NCBI GenBank assembly: GCA_007449985.2
Contig: VIIQ02000028.1
Coordinates: 213,501-277,500, forward strand
DNA length: 64,000 nt
Direction: 5' to 3'
DNA from: Desmodesmus armatus
Lineage: Eukaryota; Chlorophyta; Chlorophyceae; Sphaeropleales; Scenedesmaceae
Part shown: piece after piece, positions 1 through 10,216 of the stretch
Position numbering within the stretch: the first letter of the stretch is position 1
Layout: every line of letters begins with the position of its first letter
Made by a program: the position numbers and the translations under genes
Notes under the pieces: generated by a model
What the model was told of the DNA's origin: nothing
The model's database searches: none
Seen by the model: the letters and a program-made list of their open reading frames with translations, nothing else

Positions 1-3000
1 TGCTGGGGTGTTAGGCTGTTGGCCTCCACCCCAGCAGTACGTTGCTTGTGTGGTGTGTGTTGCTGGGGTGTTAGGCTGTTGGCCTCCACCTCAGCAGTGC
101 TTGTTTGTGTGGTGTGTGCTGCTGGGGTGTCAGGCTGTTGGCCTCACCCCAGCAGTACGTTGCTTGTGTGGTGTGTGCTGTGGGGTGTTAGGCTGTTGGC
201 CTCCACCTCAGCAGTGCTTGTTTTGTGTGGTGTGTGCTGCTGGGGTGTCAGGCTGTTGGCCTCCACCCCAGCAGCACGTTGCTTGTGTGGTGTGTGCTGC
301 TGGGGTGTTAGGCTGTTGGCCTCCACCCCAGCAGTACGTTGCTTGTGTGGGTGTGTTGCTGGGGTGTTAGGCTGTTGGCCTCCACCCCAGCAGTACGTTG
401 CTTGTGTGGTGTGTGCTGCTGGGGTGTTAGGCTGTTGGCCTCCACCCCAGCAGTACGTTGCTTGTGTGGTGTGTGCTGCTGGGTGTTAGGCTGTTGGCCT
501 CCACCTCAGCAGTGCTTGTTTTGTGTGGTGTGTGCTGCTGGGTGTCAGGCTGTTGGCCTCCACCCCAGCAGTACTTGCTTGTGTGGTGTGTGCTGCTGGG
601 GTGTTAGGCTGTTGGCCTCCACCCCAGCAGTACGTTGCTTGTGTGGTGTGTGCTGCTGGGGTGTTAGGCTGTTGGCCTCCACCCCAGCAGTACGTTGCTT
701 GTGTGGTGTGTGCTGCTGGGGTGTTAGGCTGTTGGCCTCCACCTCAGCAGTGCTTGTTTTGTGTGGTGTGTGCTGCTGGGGTGTCAGGCTGTTGGCCTCC
801 ACCCCAGCAGTACGTTGCTTGTGTGGTGTGTGCTGCTGGGGTGTTAGGCTGTTGGCCTCCACCCCAGCAGTACGTTGCTTGTGTGGTGTGTGCTGCTGGG
901 GTGTTAGGCTGTTGGCCTCCACCTCAGCAGTGCTTGTTTTGTGTGGTGTGTGCTGCTGGGGTGTCAGGCTGTTGGCCTCCACCCCAGCAGTACGTTGCTT
1001 GTGTGGTGTGTGCTGCTGGGGTGTTAGGCTGTTGGCCTCCACCTCAGCAGTGCTTGTTTTGTGTGGTGTGTGCTGCTGGGGTGTCAGGCTGTTGGCCTCC
1101 ACCCCAGCAGTACGTTGCTTGTGTGGTGTGTGCTGCTGGGGTGTTAGGCTGTTGGCCTCCACCTCAGCAGTGCTTGTTGTTGTGGTGTGTGCTGCTGGGG
1201 TGTCAGGCTGTTGGCCTCCACCCCAGCAGTACGTTGCTTGTGTGGTGTGTGCTGCTGGGGTGTTAGGCTGTTGGCCTCCACCCCAGCAGTACGTGCTGGT
1301 GTGGTGTGTGGTTTGCTGCTGGGGTGTTAGGCTGTTGGCCTCCACCCCAGCAGTACGTGCTTGTGTGGTGTGTGCTGCTGGGGTGTTAGGCTGTTGGCCT
1401 CCACCTCAGCAGTGTTGTTTGTGTGGTGTGTGCTGCTGGGGTGTCAGGCTGTTGGCCTCCACCCCAGCAGTACGTTGCTGTGTGGTGTGTGCTGCTGGGG
1501 TGTTAGGCTGTTGGCCTCCACCCCAGCAGTAGTTGCTTGTGTGGTGTGTGCTGCTGGGGTGTTAGGCTGTTGGCCTCCACCCCAGCAGTACGTTGCTTGT
1601 GTGGTGTGTGTTGCTGGGGTGTTAGGCTGTTGGCCTCCACCCCAGCAGTGCTTGTTTTGTGTGGTGTGTGCTGCTGGGTGTCAGGCTGTTGGCCTCCACC
1701 CCAGCAGTACGTTGCTTGTGTGGTGTGTGCTGCTGGGGTGTAGGCTGTTGGCCTCCACCCCAGCAGTACGTTGCTTGTGTGGTGTGTGCTGCTGGGGTGT
1801 TAGGCTGTTGGCCTCCACCTCAGCAGTGTTGTTTTGTGTGGTGTGTGCTGCTGGGGTGTCAGGCTGTTGGCCTCCACCCAGCAGTACGTTGCTTGTGTGG
1901 TGTGTGCTGCTGGGGTGTTAGGCTGTTGGCCTCCACCTCAGCAGTGTGTTTTGTGTGGTGTGTGCTGCTGGGGTGTCAGGCTGTTGGCCTCCACCCCAGC
2001 AGTACGTTGCTTGTGTGGTGTGTGCTGCTGGGGTGTTAGGCTGTGGCCTCCACCCAGCAGTGCTTGTTTTGTGTGGTGTGTGCTGCTGGGGTGTCAGGCT
2101 GTTGGCCTCCACCCCAGCAGTACGTTGCTTGTGTGGTGTGTGCTGCTGGGGTGTTAGGCTGTTGGCCTCCACCCCAGCAGTACGTTGCTTGTGTGGTGTG
2201 TGCTGCTGGGGTGTTAGGCTGTTGGCCTCCACCCCAGCAGTACGTTGCTTGTGTGGTGTGTGCTGCTGGGGTGTTAGGCTGTTGGCCTCCACCTCAGCAG
2301 TGCTTGTTTTGTGTGGTGTGTGCTGCTGGGGTGTCAGGCTGTTGGCCTCCACCCCAGCAGTACGTTGCTTGTGTGGTGTGTGCTGCTGGGGTGTTAGGCT
2401 GTTGGCCTCCACCCCAGCAGTACGTTGCTTGTGTGGTGTGTGCTGCTGGGGTGTTAGGCTGTTGGCCTCCACCCCAGCAGTACGTTGCTTGTGTGGTGTG
2501 TGTTGCTGGGGTGTTAGGCTGTTGGCCTCCACCCAGCAGTGCTTGTTTTGTGTGGTGTGTGCTGCTGGGTGTCAGGCTGTTGGCCTCCACCCCAGCAGTA
2601 CGTTGCTTGTGTGGTGTGTGCTGCTGGGGTGTTAGGCTGTTGGCCTCCACCCCAGCAGTACGTTGCTTGTGTGGTGTGTGCTGCTGGGGTGTTAGGCTGT
2701 TGGCCTCCACCTCAGCAGTGCTTGTGTGTGGTGTGCTGCTGGGGTGTCAGGCTGTTGGCCTCCACCCCAGCAGTACGTTGCTTGTGTGGTGTGTGCTGCT
2801 GGGGTGTTAGGCTGTTGGCCTCCACCCCAGCAGTGCTTGTTTTGTGTGGTGTGTGCTGCTGGGGTGTCAGGCTGTTGGCCTCCACCCCAGCAGTACGTTG
2901 CTTGTGTGGTGTGTGCTGCTGGGGTGTTAGGCTGTTGGCCTCCACCTCAGCAGTGCTTGTTTTGTGTGGTGTGTGCTGCTGGGGTGTCAGGCTGTTGGCC

Positions 3001-6000
3001 TCCACCCCAGCAGTACGTTGCTTGTGTGGTGTGTGCTGCTGGGGTGTTAGGCTGTTGGCCTCCACCCCAGCAGTACGTTGCTTGTGTGGTGTGTGCTGCT
3101 GGGGTGTTAGGCTGTTGGCCTCCACCCCAGCAGTACGTTGCTTGTGTGGTGTGTGTTGCTGGGGTGTTAGGCTGTTGGCCTCCACCTCAGCAGTGCTTGT
3201 TTTGTGTGGTGTGTGCTGCTGGGGTGTCAGGCTGTTGGCCTCCACCCCAGCAGTACGTTGCTTGTGTGGTGTGTGCTGCTGGGGTGTTAGGCTGTTGGCC
3301 TCCACCCCAGCAGTACGTTGCTTGTGTGGTGTGTGCTGCTGGGGTGTTAGGCTGTTGGCCTCCACCTCAGCAGTGCTTGTTTTGTGTGGTGTGTGCTGCT
3401 GGGGTGTCAGGCTGTTGGCCTCCACCCCAGCAGTACGTTGCTTGTGTGGTGTGTGCTGCTGGGGTGTTAGGCTGTTGGCCTCCACCTCAGCAGTGCTTGT
3501 TTTGTGTGGTGTGTGCTGCTGGGGTGTCAGGCTGTTGGCCTCCACCCCAGCAGTACGTTGCTTGTGTGGTGTGTGCTGCTGGGGTGTTAGGCTGTTGGCC
3601 TCCACCCCAGCGGTGCTTGTTTTGTGTGGTGTGTGCTGCTGGGGTGTCAGGCTGTTGGCCTCCACCCCAGCAGTACGTTGCTTGTGTGGTGTGTGCTGCT
3701 GGGGTGTTAGGCTGTTGGCCTCCACCTCAGCAGTGCTTGTTTTGTGTGGTGTGTGCTGCTGGGGTGTCAGGCTGTTGGCCTCCACCCCAGCAGTACGTTG
3801 CTTGTGTGGTGTGTGCTGCTGGGGTGTTAGGCTGTTGGCCTCCACCCCAGCAGTACGTTGCTTGTGTGGTGTGTGTTGCTGGGGTGTTAGGCTGTTGGCC
3901 TCCACCCCAGCAGTGCTTGTTTTGTGTGGTGTGTGCTGCTGGGTGTCAGGCTGTTGGCCTCCACCCCAGCAGTACGTTGCTTGTGTGGTGTGTGCTGCTG
4001 GGGTGTTAGGCTGTTGGCCTCCACCCCAGCAGTACGTTGCTTGTGTGGTGTGTGCTGCTGGGGTGTTAGGCTGTTGGCCTCCACCCCAGCGTGCTTGTTT
4101 GTTGTGTGTGCTGCTGTGTTAGGCTGTTGGCCTCCACCCCAGCGTGTGCTGCTGTGTTAGGCTGTTGGCCTTCACCCCAGCGTGTGTTGTTTTGCGTGGT
4201 GTGTGCTGCTGGGGTGTCAGGCTGTTGGCCTCCACCCCAGCAGTACGTTGCTTGTGTGGTGTGTGCTGCTGGGGTGTTAGGCTGTTGGCCTCCACCTCAG
4301 CAGTGCTTGTTTTGTGTGGTGTGTGCTGCTGGGGTGTCAGGCTGTTGGCCTCCACCCCAGCAGTACGTTGCTTGTGTGGTGTGTGCTGCTGGGTGTTAGG
4401 CTGTTGGCCTCCACCCCAGCAGTACGTTGCTTGTGTGGTGTGTGCTGCTGGGGTGTTAGGCTGTTGGCCTCCACCCCAGCAGTACGTTGCTTGTGTGGTG
4501 TGTGTTGCTGGGGTGTTAGGCTGTTGGCCTCCACCTCAGCAGTGCTTGTTTTGTGTGGTGTGTGCTGCTGGGGTGTCAGGCTGTTGGCCTCCACCCCAGC
4601 AGTACGTTGCTTGTGTGGTGTGTGCTGCTGGGGTGTTAGGCTGTTGGCCTCCACCCCAGCAGTACGTTGCTTGTGTGGTGTGTGCTGCTGGGGTGTTAGG
4701 CTGTTGGCCTCCACCTCAGCAGTGCTTGTTTTGTGTGGTGTGTGCTGCTGGGGTGTCAGGCTGTTGGCCTCCACCCCAGCAGTACGTTGCTTGTGTGGTG
4801 TGTGCTGCTGGGGTGTTAGGCTGTTGGCCTCCACCCCAGCAGTACGTTGCTTGTGTGGTGTGTGTTGTGGGGTGTTAGGCTGTTGGCCTCCACCTCAGCA
4901 GTGCTTGTTTTGTGTGGTGTGTGCTGCTGGGGTGTCAGGCTGTTGGCCTCCACCCCAGCAGTACGTTGCTTGTGTGGTGTGTGCTGCTGGGGTGTTAGGC
5001 TGTTGGCCTCCACCTCAGCAGTGCTTGTTTTGTGTGGTGTGTGCTGCTGGGGTGTCAGGCTGTTGGCCTCCACCCCAGCAGTACGTTGCTTGTGTGGTGT
5101 GTGCTGCTGGGGTGTTAGGCTGTTGGCCTCCACCCCAGCAGTACGTTGCTTGTGTGGTGTGTGTTGCTGGGGTGTTAGGCTGTTGGCCTCCACCTCAGCA
5201 GTGCTTGTTTTGTGTGGTGTGTGCTGCTGGGGTGTCAGGCTGTTGGCCTCCACCCCAGCAGCACGTTGCTTGTGTGGTGTGTGTTGCTGCTGGGGTGTTA
5301 GGCTGTTGGCCTCCACCCCAGCAGTGCTTGTTTTGTGTGGTGTGTGCTGCTGGGGTGTCAGGCTGTTGGCCTCCACCCCAGCAGTACGTTGCTTGTGTGG
5401 TGTGTGCTGCTGGGGTGTTAGGCTGTTGGCCTCCACCCCAGCAGTACGTTGCTTGTGTGGTGTGTGCTGCTGGGGTGTTAGGCTGTTGGCCTCCACCCCA
5501 GCAGTACGTTGCTTGTGTGGTGTGTGTTGCTGGGGTGTTAGGCTGTTGGCCTCCACCCCAGCGGTGCTTGTTTTGTGTGGTGTGTGCTGCTGGGGTGTCA
5601 GGCTGTTGGCCTCCACCCCAGCAGTACGTTGCTTGTGTGGTGTGTGCTGCTGGGGTGTTAGGCTGTTGGCCTCCACCCCAGCAGTACGTTGCTTGTGTGG
5701 TGTGTGTTGCTGGGGTGTTAGGCTGTTGGCCTCCACCTCAGCAGTGCTTGTTTTGTGTGGTGTGTGCTGCTGGGGTGTCAGGCTGTTGGCCTCCACCCCA
5801 GCAGTACGTTGCTTGTGTGGTGTGTGCTGCTGGGGTGTCAGGCTGTTGGCCTCCACCCCAGCGGTGCTTGTTTTGTGTGGTGTGTGCTGCTGGGGTGTCA
5901 GGCTGTTGGCCTCCACCCCAGCAGTACGTTGCTTGTGTGGTGTGTGCTGCTGGGGTGTTAGGCTGTTGGCCTCCACCTCAGCAGTGCTTGTTTTGTGTGG

Positions 6001-8348
6001 TGTGTGCTGCTGGGGTGTCAGGCTGTTGGCCTCCACCCCAGCAGCACGTTGCTTGTGTGGTGTGTGCTGCTGGGGTGTTAGGCTGTTGGCCTCCACCCCA
6101 GCGGTGCTTGTTTTGTGTGATGTGTGCTGCTGGGGTGTTAGGCTGTTGGCCACCACCCCAGCAGTGCTTGTTTTGTGTGGTGTGTGCTGCTGGGGTGTTA
6201 GGCTGTTGGCCTCCACCCCAGCAGTACGTTGCCTGTGTGGTGTGTGCTGCTGGGGTGTCAGGCTGTTGGCCTCCACCCCAGCAGTACGTTGCTTGTGTGG
6301 TGTGTGTTGCTGGGGTGTTAGGCTGTTGGCCTCCACCCCAGCAGTGCTTGTTTTGTGTGGTGTGTGCTGCTGGGGTGTCAGGCTGTTGGCCTCCACCCCA
6401 GCAGTACGTTGCTTGTGTGGTGTGTGCTGCTGGGGTGTTAGGCTGTTGGCCTCCACCCCAGCAGTACGATGCTTGTGTGGTGTGTGCTGCTGGGGTGTTA
6501 GGCTGTTGGCCTCCACCCCAGCGGTGCTTGTTTTGTGTGGTGTGTGCTGCTGGGGTGTTAGGCTGTTGGCCTTCACCCCAGCGGTGCTTGTTTTGTGTGG
6601 TGTGTGCTGCTGGGGTGTCAGGCTGTTGGCCTCCACCCCAGCAGTACGTTGCTTGTGTGGTGTGTGCTGCTGGGGTGTTAGGCTGTTGGCCTCCACCTCA
6701 GCAGTGCTTGTTTTGTGTGGTGTGTGCTGCTGGGGTGTCAGGCTGTTGGCCTCCACCCCAGCAGTACGTTGCTTGTGTGGTGTGTGCTGCTGGGGTGTTA
6801 GGCTGTTGGCCTCCACCCCAGCAGTACGTTGCTTGTGTGGTGTGTGTTGCTGGGGTGTTAGGCTGTTGGCCTCCACCTCAGCAGTGCTTGTTTTGTGTGG
6901 TGTGTGCTGCTGGGGTGTCAGGCTGTTGGCCTCCACCCCAGCAGTACGTTGCTTGTGTGGTGTGTGCTGCTGGGGTGTCAGGCTGTTGGCCTCCACCCCA
7001 GCAGTACGTTGCTTGTGTGGTGTGTGCTGCTGGGGTGTTAGGCTGTTGGCCTCCACCTCAGCAGTGCTTGTTTTGTGTGGTGTGTGCTGCTGGGGTGTCA
7101 GGCTGTTGGCCTCCACCCCAGCAGTACGTTGCTTGTGTGGTGTGTGCTGCTGGGGTGTTAGGCTGTTGGCCTCCACCCCAGCAGTACGTTGCTTGTGTGG
7201 TGTGTGCTGCTGGGGTGTTAGGCTGTTGGCCTCCACCCCAGCAGTACGTTGCTTGTGTGGTGTGTGTTGCTGGGGTGTTAGGCTGTTGGCCTCCACCTCA
7301 GCAGTGCTTGTTTTGTGTGGTGTGTGCTGCTGGGGTGTCAGGCTGTTGGCCTCCACCCCAGCAGTACGTTGCTTGTGTGGTGTGTGCTGCTGGGGTGTTA
7401 GGCTGTTGGCCTCCACCCCAGCAGTACGTTGCTTGTGTGGTGTGTGCTGCTGGGGTGTTAGGCTGTTGGCCTCCACCTCAGCAGTGCTTGTTTTGTGTGG
7501 TGTGTGCTGCTGGGGTGTCAGGCTGTTGGCCTCCACCCCAGCAGTACGTTGCTTGTGTGGTGTGTGCTGCTGGGGTGTTAGGCTGTTGGCCTCCACCCCA
7601 GCAGTACGTTGCTTGTGTGGTGTGTGTTGTTGGGGTGTTAGGCTGTTGGCCTCCACCTCAGCAGTGCTTGTTTTGTGTGGTGTGTGCTGCTGGGGTGTCA
7701 GGCTGTTGGCCTCCACCCCAGCAGTACGTTGCTTGTGTGGTGTGTGCTGCTGGGGTGTTAGGCTGTTGGCCTCCACCTCAGCAGTGCTTGTTTTGTGTGG
7801 TGTGTGCTGCTGGGGTGTCAGGCTGTTGGCCTCCACCCCAGCAGTACGTTGCTTGTGTGGTGTGTGCTGCTGGGGTGTTAGGCTGTTGGCCTCCACCCCA
7901 GCAGTACGTTGCTTGTGTGGTGTGTGTTGCTGGGGTGTTAGGCTGTTGGCCTCCACCTCAGCAGTGCTTGTTTTGTGTGGTGTGTGCTGCTGGGGTGTCA
8001 GGCTGTTGGCCTCCACCCCAGCAGCACGTTGCTTGTGTGGTGTGTGCTGCTGGGGTGTTAGGCTGTTGGCCTCCACCTCAGCAGTGCTTGTTTTGTGTGG
8101 TGTGTGCTGCTGGGGTGTCAGGCTGTTGGCCTCCACCCCAGCAGTACGTTGCTTGTGTGGTGTGTGCTGCTGGGGTGTTAGGCTGTTGGCCTCCACCCCA
8201 GCAGTACGTTGCTTGTGTGGTGTGTGCTGCTGGGGTGTTCGGCTGTTGGCCTCCACCCCAGCAGTACGTTGCTTGTGTGGTGTGTGTTGCTGGGGTGTTA
8301 GGCTGTTGGCCTCCACCCCAGTGGAGGCCAACAGCCTAACACCCCAGC
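1..8348. repeat. 60-bp tandem satellite, about 140 copies, with higher-order structure
   Basis: A 60-bp unit is repeated without interruption from the first base, so the array probably continues to the left. Two main subtypes share the core GGCTGTTGGCCTCCACC. Type 1 reads CCCAGCAGTACGTTGCTTG and type 2 reads CTCAGCAGTGCTTGTTTTG. The base after the core's GGGGTG is linked to the preceding subtype: TTAGG follows type 1 and TCAGG follows type 2. Each unit contains the inverted arms TGCTGGGGTG and CACCCCAGCA. The left half holds many 1-2 nt length variants. From about 5,340 to 8,290 every unit is exactly 60 bp. Because 60 is a multiple of three and the unit lacks stop codons in several frames, long open frames appear on both strands; I treat these as artefacts. 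The position could be subtelomeric, centromeric or an interstitial minisatellite, and the sequence does not decide. Confidence 0.97.
8289..8348. repeat. 28-bp perfect inverted repeat closing the satellite
   Basis: The left arm 8,289-8,316 is the exact reverse complement of the right arm 8,321-8,348, with the 4-nt spacer CCCA. The right arm is satellite sequence in inverted orientation, so the array ends at an inversion junction able to extrude as a cruciform. Confidence 0.95.
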
Positions 8349-8572
8349 GGTGCTTGTCTTGTCTGTTGTGTGCTGCTGGGGTGTCAGGCGGTCTGCCTCC
8401 ATCCCCAGCAGTACGTTGTTTTGTGTGCTGTATGCATGCTGGGGTGTCAGGGGTTTGCCTCCACGTGTATGCCGTGCATGTTGTTGTGTCCTTGGGTCAG
8501 GTGGCATCTGCTGCCCTTGGGGGTGCATGCTGTTGTTGTGTCCTTGGGTTGGGCGGCATTCGCGACCCTTGG
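8349..8572. repeat. degenerate right edge of the satellite
   Basis: Two or three diverged copies of the 60-bp unit can be followed to about 8,460. After that come two imperfect copies of a motif of about 55 bp containing TTGTTGTGTCCTTGGGT (near 8,480 and 8,530). This decay is typical of an array border. No gene is supported here. Confidence 0.7.
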
Positions 8573-8666
8573 TGATGTATGCCAAGGTCGTCGCCTGGTC
8601 AACCCTCTGGGTTGGCTAGGTAGCCAGTCGTGGAGGGTGCCGGCCTCAGACGTTCAAGATTGGCAT

Positions 8667-8693
8667 AAACATGCGTTTCCTAAACGCATGTTT
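8667..8693. repeat. perfect 12-bp foldback
   Basis: AAACATGCGTTT, a 3-nt loop CCT, then AAACGCATGTTT form a perfect 12-bp stem. It lies downstream of the two TGTAA motifs of the TAF1A-like gene, between that gene and the satellite. Confidence 0.85.
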
Positions 8694-8844
8694 CCTAATC
8701 ACCAAGTTTGCATCATACCCCACCAAACTGCTTCTGTAGCATCTGTCCTTGCCTTGCACAGGGAATACATTCATATTCATCAGAGTGGATACAAACCAGT
8801 TACTTTGCTGCTGCAGACACTACCCTACTGCTGACAACCACCCA

Positions 8845-8902
8845 TTACAGTACAGCTGGCTGCAGTACACCAGTATGCATGTGACCCGCACCTTCATTTA
8901 CA
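8845..8902 (-). terminator. two TGTAA polyadenylation motifs for the TAF1A-like gene
   Basis: On the minus strand TGTAA occurs at 8,898-8,902 and 8,845-8,849, about 305-360 nt downstream of the proposed stop at 9,207. TGTAA is the standard poly(A) signal in chlorophycean algae. The stretch 8,573-9,206 otherwise holds only the foldback and a G11 run at 8,952-8,962. Confidence 0.5.
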
Positions 8903-9206
8903 TACTGCTCATGACGACAAGCCTGTAATATGCACCCATACCACACCACTTGGGGGGGGGGGCACTGTGGCTCCTCGTGCACCGACCCCCAACACAGCAC
9001 TGACAATCAGTCAGGCGTGCAAGCCTGTCCCAATCAGTCAGTTGCTGCTCAGGTCATAGCCAGTGCAGCGTCATTCCTGTCCATGACTGTGTCCACCACA
9101 GAGTCAATCCTGGACCGCCAAGGCAGCAACACAGGGCTAAACATGCTCTGCACCTGGTGCAGCACACTGCGCTCAGGGGCCAGCTTATTGCTCCACCCCT
9201 CCAGGA

Positions 9207-10181
9207 TCAACATCCTACGTCAGTGACCACACAGCCTGCTATGTGGCCAGGCAGAGAGACACCATGCACACGCACCAACTCCAGCACTGTCGACAGCGCC
9301 TCTGCCCCACTGTCAAACTGCTCAGGCATGTCTAGCAGCCCGCTGACAGTGCTGCTGCTACCACCCTGCTGGCTCTGCTGCTGCTGCTCCCAGAGCATGC
9401 GTGCTGCCTCCTGCGCTGCAATAGTCTTCTTGAGTGTCTCAAAGGTGCCTTCCATGCGGTTTATGAAGGACTGCGGGTCCTCGCAAGCCTGATCGGCCCC
9501 ACTGAAGCGCAGCGTCCAGCGCGCAACGTTGCGTCCATCAAGCGTGGCAAAGGACCTGCGCAAGGAGCAGCACCGCGCGCGCACAGACAGACAAAGGTCA
9601 GCACTGCTGCACTCTTCCTTTGCTAGCCAAACAGTTGGCAGTGAGACAACGACAACTTGCGCGCGCATAGCATGATGGTTCTGTGCTGGACAGGTGCATA
9701 GATGGCCCTTTCACAGTCTACTCCACTGTTGTGCATGCATGTGATGTGACTGGCGTGCGTGCATGTCAACGTGACTGTGAATGCGCCGTCACGTGGCAGC
9801 AGCGAATAAAGGCGCAGAATGTTATCCTAGCTGTATCTGCTGGATGGAGCCTCACCCTGTGCATTTGGTTCCACCTGACACTTGTCGTTGACTGCTTGCT
9901 GACATCCTACGTCCTGGGCGCACCACTATCGATCCACACTGCTTGCTCTCAGCAATCGCTGCACCCAACAAGGGGACCCAGGCTTCCCCCACATCAGCCC
10001 ACGCCGGCTTGCTGCTGCTGTTGTGGAAAATCACCCTGCCCTTGGTGCTGCTGCTGCTGCTGCTCCTGCTGCCGCCTAGTCATGCGCCGTCTGTGTGGGA
10101 AGGCTGCCCACCAGGCGTCTGGCATGTCAACCAGCGCACCAAACTCTGCAGTGGGTGCGCCAAAGTGGCGCTTGGGTGGGG

Positions 10182-10216
<35 letters not shown>

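Noticed and set aside
4314..8339. 1,341-codon frame encoding Cys/Trp/Pro-rich 20-residue repeats
   Set aside because: It arises because the 60-bp satellite unit is a multiple of three and stop-free in several frames on both strands. It has no start context, no introns and no flanking gene features.
1..8348. CRISPR-like regular repeats
   Set aside because: Units are contiguous with no unique spacers, and the genome is eukaryotic.
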